A stretch of DNA of 64,000 nucleotides from Planomicrobium sp. CPCC 101079 (GCF_007859275.1 NZ_VOHC01000021.1:310001-374000), one strand, 5' to 3'. Shown: positions 26,806 to 37,098, numbered from the stretch's first letter. The notes: a model not told the origin generated them from the sequence alone. A program made the numbers and translations.

Positions 26806-27771
26806 TTAGTCCATTCGAATTCGTGGATCTACAATTCCGTACAGTAAGTCTGCCAATAAGTTACCAGCCAACGTCAAGAACGACAATAGCATAGTCAGTG
26901 CCATTAGGGTCGGATAGTCTCTCGAACTGACAGAATCCAAGAACAATTGGCCGATGCCAGGGTACGTAAAGATAGTTTCCGTAATAATTGCTCCGCCGAT
27001 CAAAGCTGCAAAATCAAAACCTAGGAACGTAACAAGTGGAATAATGGAGTTGCGCAAAATATGGACATTGTAGATTTTAGCTATCGGCGTCCCTTTTGCA
27101 CGGGCTGTCCGCACATAATCTTTCCGTGAATTTTCGATAATATCGTTGCGCAAAAATTGTGTATAGGAAGCCGTACTCATGGCTCCAAGAACAATTGCCG
27201 GCAGCAAAACATGATGCAATCTGCTTAACCAGTATTCGGGAGTGCCTTCTTCAACGATAATATCCACCGAGCCGCCGAAAGGAAACCAGTTTAATTGGAA
27301 AGCAAAAAAGTAAATAGCGAATACTGCGGCAACAAAAGAAGGAATTGCAAGCATGACATAATTGATTCCCGCTATTGCGTTATCTCCGATCGTATATGGC
27401 TTTCTTCCGGAATACATCCCCATTAAAAATGCCAATATATATGTGATAACGAGCGCCATAATTCCCAGAAAAAGCGTATTCGGAAGTTTTTCTATAATTA
27501 CATCCGCAACAGGCGTTTTGTATTTTGTAGATTTCCCAAAATCGCCTTGCATAAATCCTGTGATCCAATTGAAATACTGTACAGGAAGAGGATCATTATA
27601 GCCTAATTTCTCCCTCATCTCTGCAATATATTCCGGATTCGTATTATTCGGATCTATTTCTCCGCTCAATGAATCCCCAGGCATAATTTTAGCTAAAGAA
27701 AAAACCACTATGGATATTAGGATGAGCATAGGAATCATTCCAAGTAATCGTCTCAATGAATATTTCAGCAT
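26806..27771 (-). CDS. appB: Oligopeptide ABC transporter permease AppB
   Basis: 321 aa from the ATG at 27771 (AAGGAGAGTATAC); the upstream open stretch has no ribosome site. Six membrane helices and the EAA loop AKGTPIAKIYNVHILRNSIIP. The KIMPGDSLSGEIDPNNTNPEYIAEMREKLG periplasmic segment is typical of AppB/DppB permeases. Pairs with AppC, 15 bp downstream. Confidence 0.93.
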   Translation of the reverse strand: MLKYSLRRLLGMIPMLILISIVVFSLAKIMPGDSLSGEIDPNNTNPEYIAEMREKLGYNDPLPVQYFNWITGFMQGDFGKSTKYKTPVADVIIEKLPNTLFLGIMALVITYILAFLMGMYSGRKPYTIGDNAIAGINYVMLAIPSFVAAVFAIYFFAFQLNWFPFGGSVDIIVEEGTPEYWLSRLHHVLLPAIVLGAMSTASYTQFLRNDIIENSRKDYVRTARAKGTPIAKIYNVHILRNSIIPLVTFLGFDFAALIGGAIITETIFTYPGIGQLFLDSVSSRDYPTLMALTMLLSFLTLAGNLLADLLYGIVDPRIRMD

Positions 27772-27878
27772 GTATACTCTCCTTGTCTGTATCGTTCTTA
27801 GCTGGGCTCTCCGGCACGGCAAGAGTTATTTGATCTTGCTGCCAAACACTCCTTACCGTGCATAAGAGCTTTAAAATT

Positions 27879-27915
27879 ATTTTCAACGATGGGTTTGAAA
27901 CCCATCGTTGAAAAT
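27879..27915 (-). terminator. Intercistronic hairpin between appA and appB
   Basis: CAACGATGGGTTT / AAACCCATCG near-perfect stem of about 17 bp with A/T-rich ends. As in opp, it follows the binding-protein gene and precedes the permease. Confidence 0.75.
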
Positions 27916-27925
27916 TTTGCTATTA

Positions 27926-29644
27926 TTATTCTGTTACATACCATTCAGCCGGGTTATTTTGACCAGAAACGTCATAAGTAGCCCCGCCGACACGCTTGTT
28001 CAACGCTACAATTTCTTCAAGTTCTGCAATATACAGCATTGGAAGATCTTCGTTCACAATTTTTTGCCATTCAACATACAACTCTTTGCGTTTTTCTTGA
28101 TCATCTCCAACAATCTCAATGTTTAATGCATCATCAAGCAACTTGTCGGATTCTGGATTATTGTAACGTGGGTAGTTCCACAATTGATCCGCTTTCCACA
28201 AACCGGATGGATCTGGATCTACGCCAGTTCCCCAACCGCCAAAGAACGTTTCGATAGCTGGATCATCTTTTTCTACCATTTCGTAGTACAAGTTGACTTC
28301 TACCATTTCAAGTTCAGATTTAAGGCCAACAGCTTCCCAGTATTGTGTAATTGCTTGGGCACGTGATTCAAATGTTGGATTCCCTGTAGCATAATGAGTG
28401 AACTTCACAACAAACTCGTCGCCATTCGGATCTTCACGGAAGCCATCGCCATTTGTATCGACATAGCCTGCATCATCTAAAATTTGTTTTGCTTTTTCTG
28501 GATCGTATTCGTAAGTGTTCAACTCACTGTCATCAGCAGCGTTCCAGTGTGCAGACGGTACTGGCTTGTTGACAACGTTCGCATAGCCGAAGAAGAAGGC
28601 ATCTACCCATTCTTGGCGGTTCATCGCATACATCATTGCTTGGCGCAATTCTTTGCTTTGGTATTTTGGAACTTCTTCTGTAATCGTCTGTTTTTCGCTA
28701 TCAAACTTGCCAAGCTTAAATCCTACATAATAATAAGTAAGCCCTGGATAAGTGGTGATATTGATGTTTTCAAGCGGTTTTACTTCTGGTGCAGTTACCG
28801 GTTGAAGGGAGATCATGTCCACATCGCCATTTTGCAAAGCCCCTACAACAGATGTGTTGTCGATAACGCGCAAAATGATTTTGTCAAGGTTGACATCGCC
28901 ATTCCAGTACTCATCATTTCGAGAGAATTCCACTGACTCACCAGGAACAATTTTGTCCACTTTAAATGGCCCAATTCCGATCGGAGTTGTACGCACCCAT
29001 TCTGATGCTGACATTTCAGCTACTGGTACATCCCCTAAAACTGATTCTGGAAGAGGGTATGCCCAAAGGTTAGTCAAGTTGTTAACGCGTGCTTCATCAA
29101 AAGTGATTTTGATTTCGTAATCGCTAATTACTTCAAGCCCTGAAATTGAATCTGCTTCGCCGTTGCGGAATGCTTCAGCGCCTTCAATAGTTTGGACATT
29201 TGTATAGCGCGGTCCGTCATAGTCTTTGTTTGCAATAGTTTCAAATGCGAAAACCCAGTCATTTACTGTCAATTCTTCGCCATTGTGCCATTTTACGCCT
29301 TCTTTAAATGTGAATGTAAATACTTTATTGTCTTCTGTTTCCCAAGATGCAACGTTCGGGATAGGCTCTAACTTCTCGTTATATTCGATCAGTGCTTCAT
29401 CATAGAGAGAAATAACTTCTGCATCTGTTTGAATGCCATAAAACGCTGCATTGAACAGTCCTTCTGGCGGTGCATCAATACCATAAACTAATGTTCCGCC
29501 TTTTTGCGGTTCCCCTTCTGCTGCTTTTTCTTTCGTGTCTGACTCATTTGATGTTTCACTACTGCTTCCTCCACCGCATGCCGCTAAAAATGCAGACACT
29601 ACAAGAAGCATAGCCAAAAGCAAAAATAAGGATTTGTTCTTCAT
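27926..29644 (-). CDS. appA: Oligopeptide-binding lipoprotein AppA
   Basis: 572 aa. Signal peptide with lipobox SAFLAAC, Cys at residue 23, then a Ser/Glu-rich linker. The mature part is a family 5 solute-binding protein of the AppA/DppE subgroup (GGTLVYGIDAPPEGLFNAAFYG, WKADQLWNYPRYNNPE). It is clearly distinct from the opp-linked OppA. It gives AppBCDF its peptide specificity outside the cell. The start follows a GGGGG ribosome site. Confidence 0.94.
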   Translation of the reverse strand: MKNKSLFLLLAMLLVVSAFLAACGGGSSSETSNESDTKEKAAEGEPQKGGTLVYGIDAPPEGLFNAAFYGIQTDAEVISLYDEALIEYNEKLEPIPNVASWETEDNKVFTFTFKEGVKWHNGEELTVNDWVFAFETIANKDYDGPRYTNVQTIEGAEAFRNGEADSISGLEVISDYEIKITFDEARVNNLTNLWAYPLPESVLGDVPVAEMSASEWVRTTPIGIGPFKVDKIVPGESVEFSRNDEYWNGDVNLDKIILRVIDNTSVVGALQNGDVDMISLQPVTAPEVKPLENINITTYPGLTYYYVGFKLGKFDSEKQTITEEVPKYQSKELRQAMMYAMNRQEWVDAFFFGYANVVNKPVPSAHWNAADDSELNTYEYDPEKAKQILDDAGYVDTNGDGFREDPNGDEFVVKFTHYATGNPTFESRAQAITQYWEAVGLKSELEMVEVNLYYEMVEKDDPAIETFFGGWGTGVDPDPSGLWKADQLWNYPRYNNPESDKLLDDALNIEIVGDDQEKRKELYVEWQKIVNEDLPMLYIAELEEIVALNKRVGGATYDVSGQNNPAEWYVTE

Positions 29645-29671
29645 GTTGTTCCCCCTAAAAAATTTTTTTGA

Positions 29672-30682
29672 TCAATACAGATGGCAAGCTACGTGATGGC
29701 CTGGCCGCACTTCTGTCAATAGAGGCTTGTCTTTAGAACAAACTTCCATCGCCATCGGGCAGCGCGTATGGAACGGGCAGCCAGTCGGCGGGTTTTGCGG
29801 GCTCGGCACATCGCCCTTCAACACAATCCGTTCTTTCTTGACTGCCGTATTCGGTTCTGGAATCGCAGAAATCAAGGCTTGTGTGTAAGGATGAAGCGGC
29901 TCTCTGTATAAATCTCTATTTGAAGCAAGCTCAACGAGATTGCCCAAATACATCACTCCGATTCGATCGCTCATATGCTTTACTACGCTAAGATCATGCG
30001 CGATAAACAGATAAGTCAAATCGAATTCGATTTGCAGTTCTTTCAGCAAGTTCAAAACTTGGGATTGCACAGAAACATCTAGTGCAGAAACAGGTTCATC
30101 CGCTACTATCAATTTGGGGTTTAAAGCCAACGCGCGGGCAATCCCTATGCGCTGCCGTTGGCCACCAGAAAATTCGTGCGCGTATTTATAGTAGGCTTCT
30201 TCTGGCAAGCCGACGCGCGTCAATAACTTTTTGATTTCCGGTTCCAATTCTTTTTTGCTGCGCTTCTCATAATTGAGAATTGGTTCGGCAACAATATCCC
30301 CTACCATCTGCATTGGATTCAACGACGCATAAGGATCTTGGAAAACCATCTGAAAATCGCGGCGTGCTTGTTGAAGCTTAGAACCTGAAAGTTTGGTAAT
30401 GTCCTTGCCTTCAAACAAAATTTTCCCATCTGTCGGTTTCAAGAGCCGCAAGATGGTGCGGCCGGTAGTCGATTTTCCGCATCCGGATTCACCGACCAAA
30501 CCAAGGGTCTCCCCTTTTCGGATAGCGAACGAAACATTATCCACTGCTTTCACGTTGCCGACGACCCTTTTAAAAAAGCCGCCCGTGACAGGGTAATAGG
30601 TCTTTAAATTCTGTATTTCTAGCAACACATCACGGTTCTGGAGGCTGTCTATTCGTTCTTGTATAAAGTCTCTTGTTGTCAT
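29672..30682 (-). CDS. appF: Oligopeptide ABC transporter ATP-binding protein AppF
   Basis: 336 aa. Walker [10 protein letters not shown], signature [14 protein letters not shown], Walker B LIVADEP, switch FIAHDLSVV. The C-terminal oligopeptide-transporter domain is complete with the Cys-rich part (PTGCPFHTRCPMAMEVC and HHVACHL), where four Cys residues can bind a [4Fe-4S] cluster in some homologues. The start overlaps the appD stop (ATGA). Confidence 0.95.
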   Translation of the reverse strand: MTTRDFIQERIDSLQNRDVLLEIQNLKTYYPVTGGFFKRVVGNVKAVDNVSFAIRKGETLGLVGESGCGKSTTGRTILRLLKPTDGKILFEGKDITKLSGSKLQQARRDFQMVFQDPYASLNPMQMVGDIVAEPILNYEKRSKKELEPEIKKLLTRVGLPEEAYYKYAHEFSGGQRQRIGIARALALNPKLIVADEPVSALDVSVQSQVLNLLKELQIEFDLTYLFIAHDLSVVKHMSDRIGVMYLGNLVELASNRDLYREPLHPYTQALISAIPEPNTAVKKERIVLKGDVPSPQNPPTGCPFHTRCPMAMEVCSKDKPLLTEVRPGHHVACHLY

Positions 30683-31731
30683 ACAGCAGATGCTCCCTCT
30701 CTTTCTCGTTGGCGTTTTTCTTCAGTTGGCCAGCTTGCATCGTATAATAGGCAAGCTGTTTCATGTCCGGCAGCGACTTCCCCAAGCTGTGGAGTGATCG
30801 TCATACATTCCGGCATCGCTCTTGGGCAACGGTTTGAAAAACGGCAGCCGACTTGCGGCATTTTTGTAATCGAAGGAACTAACCCATCTATCGTCGCTAA
30901 TTTTTCAACGTCTTCATCCATTTTGGGAATGGCTTTCATCAGAAGATCGGTATATGGATGTTTAGGGTTATTGAAAAGCTCTTCAACAGTCGCCCGTTCA
31001 ACTATTTTTCCCGCATACATCACCAATACTTCATCACAAATTTCCGCTACAACTCCCAAGTCGTGTGTGATTAGAATGATTGACATATCATTGGCTTCTT
31101 GGATGCTTTTTAATAATTCGAGAATCTGGGCCTGTACGGTAACGTCCAATGCTGTAGTCGGCTCATCAGCGATCAATAGTTTCGGCTGGCAAGCGATTGC
31201 CATTGCAATCATCACCCGCTGCCGCATTCCGCCAGACAATTGGTGAGGATATTCGTCTACAATTTTATCGGCACGTGGAATTCCTACGCTTTTCAAAAGG
31301 GAGATTGACTGATTGCGAGCTTCTTTTTTCGAAATTTTTTCATGATTTAAAATGACTTCCTGTATTTGATAACCGATGGTAAAAACGGGATTTAACGAAG
31401 TCATTGGCTCCTGAAAAATCATTGAAATATCTTTGCCTCTGATTTTGTTCATTTTTTTATCAGACAGCTTTGAAATGGCTTCACCTTCAAATTCAATTTC
31501 TCCGCCGCGTATTTTTCCTATTCCTTCCGGCAAAAGCTGCATGATCGATAAGGACATGACACTTTTTCCACAGCCAGATTCACCTACGACGCCTACAATC
31601 TGTTTTCGTTGAACATTAAATGAAACACCTTCTACTGCATTGAAGTAATCTCCATCAATCTTAAACCCCGTCTGGAGATTTTTTACTTGAAGAAGGGGTG
31701 TCTTGTGAGTTGATGCATAGTTAGCAGACAT
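30679..31731 (-). CDS. appD: Oligopeptide ABC transporter ATP-binding protein AppD
   Basis: 350 aa from the ATG at 31731, behind GAGGTG. Walker [10 protein letters not shown], signature SGGMRQRVMIAMAI, Walker B LLIADEP, switch LITHDLGVV. The C-terminal Cys motif is present (VGCRFSNRCPRAMPEC, then HETACLLY). It leads the appDFABC operon, the same order as in B. subtilis. CodY-like box and promoter lie upstream. Confidence 0.95.
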   Translation of the reverse strand: MSANYASTHKTPLLQVKNLQTGFKIDGDYFNAVEGVSFNVQRKQIVGVVGESGCGKSVMSLSIMQLLPEGIGKIRGGEIEFEGEAISKLSDKKMNKIRGKDISMIFQEPMTSLNPVFTIGYQIQEVILNHEKISKKEARNQSISLLKSVGIPRADKIVDEYPHQLSGGMRQRVMIAMAIACQPKLLIADEPTTALDVTVQAQILELLKSIQEANDMSIILITHDLGVVAEICDEVLVMYAGKIVERATVEELFNNPKHPYTDLLMKAIPKMDEDVEKLATIDGLVPSITKMPQVGCRFSNRCPRAMPECMTITPQLGEVAAGHETACLLYDASWPTEEKRQREREGASAV

Positions 31732-31748
31732 TTGAACACCTCTTGGAT

Positions 31749-31763
31749 TATTTTCTGGCAATT
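31749..31763 (-). promoter_or_regulatory. Weak CodY-like box upstream of appD
   Basis: TATTTTCTGGCAATT matches the CodY consensus at 12 of 15 positions, just downstream of the likely promoter. It is weaker than the oppA boxes. Confidence 0.45.
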
Positions 31764-31776
31764 CTTACTAATTCAA

Positions 31777-31805
31777 ATTTTATTACAAAAGTATTACAAC
31801 TGCAA
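31777..31805 (-). promoter_or_regulatory. Probable sigma-A promoter of appDFABC
   Basis: On the minus strand TTGCAG (31805-31800), 17 bp, TAAAAT (31782-31777). Confidence 0.6.
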
Positions 31806-31878
31806 TATGTTTTTATAAAGTTTTATAAATTTTCTTTGTATTCTTACTTTTCACTGCCGTTTTTTTGTATAATCGCAC

Positions 31879-31909
31879 AAAAAAACACCTTGCCGGGACG
31901 GCAAGGTGC
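31879..31909 (-). terminator. Terminator after fabF
   Basis: Perfect CACCTTGCC-GGGAC-GGCAAGGTG stem, followed by six T residues on the minus strand. Confidence 0.92.
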
Positions 31910-31916
31910 ATAAAAA

Positions 31917-33158
31917 TCATTCTTCAAATTTTTTCATTACTAATGACGCATTGTGTCCGCCAAAGCCAAGGGAATTGCTCATAGCGTAAGCAAGATCGGC
32001 TTTTCGCGCTTCGTTTGGCACATAGTCCAAATCGCATTCTTCGTCCGGCGTACCATAATTTGTAGTTGGAGGCATGATGCCTTCTTTCAGTGCCAGCGCT
32101 GTGAAAATCGCTTCAATTCCACCAGCTGCGCCAAGCAAGTGGCCAGTCATCGATTTGGTCGAACTCATGCCAAGCTTATAGGCATGTTCTTCAAATACCG
32201 ATTTGACGGCCATTGTTTCAAATAAATCATTGTATGGCGTACTTGTACCATGGGCATTAATGTAACCGATATCCGTTTTGTTGATCCCAGCATCTTCGAT
32301 GGCTTGAACCATGGCACGCGCTGCACCTTCTCCACCTGGTGCAGGCGCAGTGATGTGGTGAGCATCTCCAGTTGAACCATAGCCGACCACTTCAGCATAG
32401 ATTTTAGCGCCACGCGCTTTTGCGTGTTCGTACTCTTCTAAAATAACAATGCCTGCTCCTTCGCCAATAACAAATCCGTCGCGGTTTTTGTCAAAAGGAC
32501 GTGAAGCGGTAGCCACGTCTTCATTCGTAGTTAGTGCTGTATTTGCGGTAAAGCCTGCAACTGAAAGTCTGGTAATCGGCGCTTCTGCACCGCCAGAAAT
32601 CATCACATCGGCATCTCCACGCTGAATCACTTTGAAAGCATCCCCGATGGAATTTGTTCCAGAAGCACATGCCGTTACTGAACATGAATTGATGCCTTTG
32701 GCTCCAAAGTAAATGGATACTTGGCCAGATGCCATGTCCGGAATAATCATCGGAATTAAAAATGGGCTGATGCGGCGAACGCCACGATCGTTCAGCACAT
32801 CCATTTGGTTTTCGATAGTTTCCATGCCGCCGATTCCGGATCCTATCCAGACGCCCGTCCGGAGAGCAGTTTCTTCGTCCAGCTCAAGTCCGGAATCTTT
32901 CATGGCCATAATTGAAGCTGCGAGTGCATAATGCGTAAAACGGTCCATTTTACGCGCTTCTTTCTTTTCAATGTAATCTTCAATAGAAAAATCTCTTACT
33001 TCCGCAGCAATTTTTGCAGGGAATTTTTCTGTATCAAGCCTTGTTAAAGGGCCAATACCTGATTTCCCCGCTTTTATGCCTTCCCATGTGGATTCTATAT
33101 TGTTTCCTAGTGGCGTCACAGCACCCGTACCCGTAATGACTACACGACGATTCGACAT
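31917..33158 (-). CDS. fabF: 3-oxoacyl-[acyl-carrier-protein] synthase II
   Basis: 413 aa from the ATG at 33158 (AGGAAG site), the usual length. It elongates acyl-ACP by condensing with malonyl-ACP. The Cys-His-His triad is in place: TACASGTN near residue 163, [11 protein letters not shown] near 300-310, and [14 protein letters not shown] near 335-348. Second gene of fabH-fabF, 27 bp after fabH, under the FapR operator upstream of fabH. Confidence 0.98.
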   Translation of the reverse strand: MSNRRVVITGTGAVTPLGNNIESTWEGIKAGKSGIGPLTRLDTEKFPAKIAAEVRDFSIEDYIEKKEARKMDRFTHYALAASIMAMKDSGLELDEETALRTGVWIGSGIGGMETIENQMDVLNDRGVRRISPFLIPMIIPDMASGQVSIYFGAKGINSCSVTACASGTNSIGDAFKVIQRGDADVMISGGAEAPITRLSVAGFTANTALTTNEDVATASRPFDKNRDGFVIGEGAGIVILEEYEHAKARGAKIYAEVVGYGSTGDAHHITAPAPGGEGAARAMVQAIEDAGINKTDIGYINAHGTSTPYNDLFETMAVKSVFEEHAYKLGMSSTKSMTGHLLGAAGGIEAIFTALALKEGIMPPTTNYGTPDEECDLDYVPNEARKADLAYAMSNSLGFGGHNASLVMKKFEE

Positions 33159-33185
33159 TCTATTTTCTTCCTTTCTCATATCTTA

Positions 33186-34121
33186 TTATTTGCCCCATCT
33201 CATTGCAATTGCGCCCCAAGTCAATCCGCCACCGAATCCTACCATGACGACCAAATCGTCATCTTTGATCCGGCCTTCTTCCACATCTTCTACAAGTGAA
33301 ATTGGAATTGATGCGGCGGATGTATTGCCGTATTTATGGATTGTTTTTGACATCTTTTCGATTGGAAGATCCAAACGCTGGCGCGAAGCTTCCATAATGC
33401 GGATATTCGCTTGATGAGGGATCAGGAAGTCGACGTCTTCTTTTGTCAGCCCCGCTTTTTCAATAACCGCTTCAGCCGATTCGCCCATTTGGCGCACTGC
33501 AAACTTAAAAACTTCCCGGCCATTCATCATTAAAAATTTCTCTTCCTGGTACAAATGTTTTCCGCCGCTGCCATCTGCTCCAAGTTCGAACGACAAAATC
33601 CCTCTGCCTTCTGAAACCTTGCCGAGGACTGCTGCCCCCGCTCCGTCGCCAAAGAGCACTGCAGTATTGCGGTCTTCCCAGTTGGTGATTTTAGATAGTT
33701 TTTCCACGCCGACTACCAGCACATACTTGTATACATCCGATTCGATAAACTGTTTTGCCGTAACTGCGCCATACATAAACCCGGCACATGCTGCCGAAAG
33801 ATCCATTGCAGCTGCATTGACAGCACCAATTTCCTGTTGGATCATACAAGCCATGGATGGAAACGGCTGGTCTCCAGTAACTGTAGCCACTAAAATCAAA
33901 CCGATTTCTGCTGGATCGATGCCGGCATCTTCAATTGCCTTTTGAGCAGCTGCTCTCGCCATATGCGACGTATCTTGCTCGTCCTTGGCAATCCGGCGTT
34001 CTTCTATCCCTGTCATCGTACGTATCCATTCATCAGAAGTATCCATACGTTTTTCCAAGTCGAAATTCGTTAATTTATCTTCTGGCAGACATCTGCCGAT
34101 ACCGATTATTCCTGCATTCAT
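33186..34121 (-). CDS. fabH: 3-oxoacyl-[acyl-carrier-protein] synthase III
   Basis: 311 aa. It starts each fatty-acid chain by condensing an acyl-CoA with malonyl-ACP; in Bacilli it prefers branched primers. The catalytic Cys is in [11 protein letters not shown] near residue 110, the His in IPHQANIRI near 238 and the Asn in YGNTSAAS near 268. First gene of fabH-fabF. It is preceded by a FapR operator overlapping the promoter. Confidence 0.98.
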   Translation of the reverse strand: MNAGIIGIGRCLPEDKLTNFDLEKRMDTSDEWIRTMTGIEERRIAKDEQDTSHMARAAAQKAIEDAGIDPAEIGLILVATVTGDQPFPSMACMIQQEIGAVNAAAMDLSAACAGFMYGAVTAKQFIESDVYKYVLVVGVEKLSKITNWEDRNTAVLFGDGAGAAVLGKVSEGRGILSFELGADGSGGKHLYQEEKFLMMNGREVFKFAVRQMGESAEAVIEKAGLTKEDVDFLIPHQANIRIMEASRQRLDLPIEKMSKTIHKYGNTSAASIPISLVEDVEEGRIKDDDLVVMVGFGGGLTWGAIAMRWGK

Positions 34122-34151
34122 CGATAGCCCCTCTTTTCGCTTATCATCACT

Positions 34152-34181
34152 TATTAGTACCTGGTATTAATAATACGTCAA
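34152..34181 (-). promoter_or_regulatory. FapR operator and promoter of fabH-fabF
   Basis: TATTAGTACCTGGTATTAATA at 34152-34172 closely fits the FapR consensus, better than the fabI site. It overlaps the likely -10 (ACTAAT on the minus strand), 17 bp after a TTGACG -35 at 34181-34176. Repression is expected when malonyl-CoA is low. Confidence 0.85.
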
Positions 34182-34308
34182 TGCTGCCTTTTTTTCAACT
34201 GATTGACATACTTCCGACAAAATATCGCTAAAAAAATGAAACATTCTTTCTGTCGGAGGGCGCGTATGATATGATGAATGAAGATATTTTATGTAGAGGT
34301 GAAATTAG

Positions 34309-34494
34309 ATGCGATTTATTGGAACTTTCTTATGGTCATTTTTATTGATTTCCTTGCTCAACTATGTAGTAAGCGCTGTACAAAACGTTCACTTCGATTT
34401 TATGAATGGACTTTACATTTCTTTGGTTGTTTCCGTGTTGATCTTTGTAATTTCTTCAATCATCCCGGACAGTCCGGCACCTGAAAAACATTAA
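34309..34494 (+). CDS. Small DUF2929-like membrane protein
   Basis: 61 aa with two membrane helices (about 5-22 and 33-53) and a short charged tail (PDSPAPEKH). It resembles DUF2929 proteins encoded upstream of fabH in Bacilli. The function is unknown. The ATG follows AGAGGTG. It is divergent from fabH and convergent with clpB, and ends at the bidirectional terminator. Confidence 0.75.
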   Translation: MRFIGTFLWSFLLISLLNYVVSAVQNVHFDFMNGLYISLVVSVLIFVISSIIPDSPAPEKH

Positions 34495-34496
34495 TA

Positions 34497-34536
34497 AAAG
34501 AAGCGCAATCCGTCAATCGGATTGCGCTTCTTTTTT
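34497..34536. terminator. Bidirectional terminator between the DUF2929 gene and clpB
   Basis: 16-bp stem with TCAAT loop and A/T tracts on both sides; the clpB stop lies within it. Confidence 0.9.
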
Positions 34537-36657
34537 GCTGATTTTCAACTCTTTGTTTTCCATCGTTAACTGGAGCAACGAATTAGGCGTTATATCGCCT
34601 TTGATCAGTTCCCGGGCAATATTCGTTTCAATTTCCCGCTGGATAAAGCGTTTCAATGGGCGTGCACCGAAAACTGCATCAGTACCCGCTTCCACAATAT
34701 ACTCGACCACTGAATCATCGACCGACAAGTCGATTTGCTGTTGGCGCATCCGGCTTGCCAGTTCTGAAAGCATCTTTTTCGCGATGCCATAGAAATGCGA
34801 ATTGTTCAAGGCATGGAAGATGACAATGTCATCAATGCGGTTCAACAATTCCGGCTTGAAGTGCCGGCGCAGTTCAGCCATCACAATATCTTCAATATCG
34901 TGTTCATCGCTTTCGTCTCCAATAAATGCAGAGCCGATGTTGGAGGTCATAATAACAACGGTATTTGAGAAGTTGACGAGGCGCCCTTGGCTGTCTGTAA
35001 TGCGTCCATCATCAAGAATTTGCAACAAGATATTGGCTACATCCGGATGCGCTTTCTCGATTTCATCCAACAGGACAACAGAATACGGATTACGCCGCAC
35101 CGCTTCTGTTAATTGGCCACCTTCTTCATAGCCGATATATCCAGGAGGTGCCCCGACGAGGCGGGATACGCTATGCTTTTCCATATACTCAGACATATCG
35201 ATGCGGATAAAATGGTCTTCGGAATCAAAAAGGTTCGCGGCTAAGGATTTTGCCAGTTCGGTTTTCCCCACTCCGGTCGGTCCTAAAAAGATGAACGATC
35301 CAATCGGTTTATGCTCATCTTTAATGCCTGCACGTGCGCGCCATACTGCTTCCGTAACCAAACGCACAGCATTGTCCTGGCCGATGACCCGTTGTTTCAA
35401 CGTTTCACCCAAGCGCAGCAATTTTTCGCGTTCGCCTTCCACCAGCTTTGTAACTGGAATGCCTGTCCAGCGCGCCACAATGCCCGCAATTTCCTCTTCT
35501 GTCACTTCTTCCCGCAGAAGGCGTTCTGCCCCTTCGTGTTCCAATTCTTTTTCTAACCCCGCCAGTTCTTTTTCCAGCGCTGGAATTTTGCCGTGGCGAA
35601 GTTCAGCGGCCAAGTTTAAGTCGTACTTGTTCTCTGCATCTTCCAATTGTCTGCGGTACTGGTCCAGCTGTTCACGCATAGCCTGGATTTTCTTCAATGA
35701 ATCTTTTTCTTCCGACCATTGCTTTTGCATATCTCCTGAAGCTGCTTTTAGATCAGCAATTTCCTTGCGCAACGTCTCAAGGCGCGTTTTACTTGCAGCG
35801 TCCTTTTCTTTCATCAGCGCCTGCTCTTCAATTTCCAGCTGCATGAGGCGTCTTGTTACTTCGTCAAGTTCTTGCGGCATCGAATCGATTTCCGTGCGGA
35901 TCATGGCACAGGCTTCGTCAATCAAGTCAATCGCTTTGTCCGGCAGAAACCGCTCTGTGATATAGCGGTCGGACATGGCCGCTGCCGCCACGATGGCACG
36001 GTCATGGATGCGCACGGCGTGATGAAGTTCGAAACGTTCTTTCAATCCGCGCAAAATCGAAACCGTATCTTCGACAGAAGGTTCCCGCACCATCACTTGC
36101 TGGAAGCGCCGCTCAAGTGCCGGATCTTTTTCAATGTGCATCCGGTATTCATCAAGCGTCGTTGCGCCAATGCAGAACAATTCCCCGCGCGCAAGCATCG
36201 GTTTCAACATATTCCCCGCATCCATCGCACCTTCCGTTTTCCCGGCGCCGACAATTGTATGGATTTCATCGATAAATAAGATGATTTGGCCTTCGCTGTC
36301 TTTCACTTGCTTTAAGACGCTTTTTAGCCGCTCCTCAAATTCCCCACGGTATTTTGCGCCTGCTATCAATGCGCTCATGTCCAGCTCGTAAATGACCTTT
36401 TCTTTAAGGCCTTCCGGCACGTCATTTCGGACAATGCGCTGTGCCAGTCCTTCAACGATTGCCGTTTTACCAACCCCTGGTTCACCAATTAACACCGGAT
36501 TATTTTTCGTTTTTCGGGATAGAATCCGGATTACGTTGCGGATTTCCTGGTCTCGTCCAATGACCGGATCCATTTTTCCAGACCGGGCTTCTTCCACCAT
36601 ATTACGCCCATATTGTTCGAGCGGCTTTTTTTGTTCTTCTGTATTGAATCGAACCAT
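34513..36657 (-). CDS. clpB: ClpB disaggregase lacking the N-terminal domain
   Basis: 714 aa from the ATG at 36657 (GAAGGAGTG site). Two AAA+ modules are intact: Walker A GEPGVGKT at 58-65 and GPTGVGKT near 440, and Walker [10 protein letters not shown] and [12 protein letters not shown] full ClpB-type coiled-coil middle domain lies between them (about 245-360). Usual ClpB has about 860 residues. The substrate-binding N-domain (about 148 residues) is absent, and there is no room for it upstream, where a promoter, CtsR operator and the yitW terminator sit. ClpB with DnaK dissolves aggregates; the N-domain-less form resembles the short isoform made by internal initiation in other bacteria. No ClpP-binding loop is evident. 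Confidence 0.93.
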   Translation of the reverse strand: MVRFNTEEQKKPLEQYGRNMVEEARSGKMDPVIGRDQEIRNVIRILSRKTKNNPVLIGEPGVGKTAIVEGLAQRIVRNDVPEGLKEKVIYELDMSALIAGAKYRGEFEERLKSVLKQVKDSEGQIILFIDEIHTIVGAGKTEGAMDAGNMLKPMLARGELFCIGATTLDEYRMHIEKDPALERRFQQVMVREPSVEDTVSILRGLKERFELHHAVRIHDRAIVAAAAMSDRYITERFLPDKAIDLIDEACAMIRTEIDSMPQELDEVTRRLMQLEIEEQALMKEKDAASKTRLETLRKEIADLKAASGDMQKQWSEEKDSLKKIQAMREQLDQYRRQLEDAENKYDLNLAAELRHGKIPALEKELAGLEKELEHEGAERLLREEVTEEEIAGIVARWTGIPVTKLVEGEREKLLRLGETLKQRVIGQDNAVRLVTEAVWRARAGIKDEHKPIGSFIFLGPTGVGKTELAKSLAANLFDSEDHFIRIDMSEYMEKHSVSRLVGAPPGYIGYEEGGQLTEAVRRNPYSVVLLDEIEKAHPDVANILLQILDDGRITDSQGRLVNFSNTVVIMTSNIGSAFIGDESDEHDIEDIVMAELRRHFKPELLNRIDDIVIFHALNNSHFYGIAKKMLSELASRMRQQQIDLSVDDSVVEYIVEAGTDAVFGARPLKRFIQREIETNIARELIKGDITPNSLLQLTMENKELKISKKEAQSD

Positions 36658-36677
36658 TAAAATCACTCCTTCAAGAG

Positions 36678-36694
36678 TTTGACCTTATTTGACT
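36678..36694 (-). promoter_or_regulatory. CtsR operator of clpB
   Basis: AGTCAAATAAGGTCAAA on the minus strand is a direct repeat RGTCAAA-NNN-RGTCAAA that fits the CtsR consensus exactly. It lies between the -10 and the ribosome site. Confidence 0.9.
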
Positions 36695-36700
36695 AATTCA

Positions 36701-36729
36701 ATTATAAGAGATTTTATGGGCAATGGCAA
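36701..36729 (-). promoter_or_regulatory. Sigma-A promoter of clpB
   Basis: TTGCCA (36729-36724), 17-bp spacer, perfect TATAAT (36706-36701) on the minus strand. Confidence 0.8.
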
Positions 36730-36747
36730 TTAAAACGCATGAAAAAA

Positions 36748-36773
36748 CCTGTCCAAAGTATAACTGGACAGGT
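36748..36773 (-). terminator. Terminator after the MIP18/YitW-like gene
   Basis: 9-bp stem ACCTGTCCA / TGGACAGGT; six T residues follow on the minus strand. Confidence 0.8.
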
Positions 36774-36789
36774 GCTTGTAAAAATATTT

Positions 36790-37098
36790 TTAGCGAACGC
36801 CAAGTGCCATTTTCGCGTAACGGGACATTTTATCTTTTCCCCAAACCGGCTGCCAGACGATTTTAACATCGACTTCGCTCACTTCTGGCAATTCATATAA
36901 AGCATGTTTAACCATATCTACAATTTGCGGCCCCATTGGGCATCCCATTGAAGTTAATGTCATCGTTACAACCGTAAAGCCTTCTTCGGACATATCGACA
37001 TCATATACTAATCCTAAGTTAACAATATCAACACCAAGCTCCGGGTCAATGACTTGTTCTAAAGCACCCATGATGCTATCGCGCATATCTTGATCCAT
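36790..37098 (-). CDS. yitW: Iron-sulfur cluster assembly factor, MIP18/DUF59 family (YitW-like)
   Basis: 102 aa, typical for SufT/PaaD-like DUF59 proteins. Seen motifs: VIDPELGVDIVNLGLVY near residues 17-32, and VTMTLTSMGCPMGPQIVD near 44-61, whose single Cys is the conserved cluster-binding residue. These proteins help load Fe-S or metal centres onto enzymes. RBS GGGAGGGGA. Monocistronic or behind the hydrolase gene, as in B. subtilis yitV-yitW. Confidence 0.9.
   Translation of the reverse strand: MDQDMRDSIMGALEQVIDPELGVDIVNLGLVYDVDMSEEGFTVVTMTLTSMGCPMGPQIVDMVKHALYELPEVSEVDVKIVWQPVWGKDKMSRYAKMALGVR

Noticed and set aside
35201-35965. A 254-codon plus-strand frame inside clpB
   Set aside because: Antisense to a well-supported AAA+ gene with intact motifs; Ser/Arg-rich composition is typical of a shadow frame.
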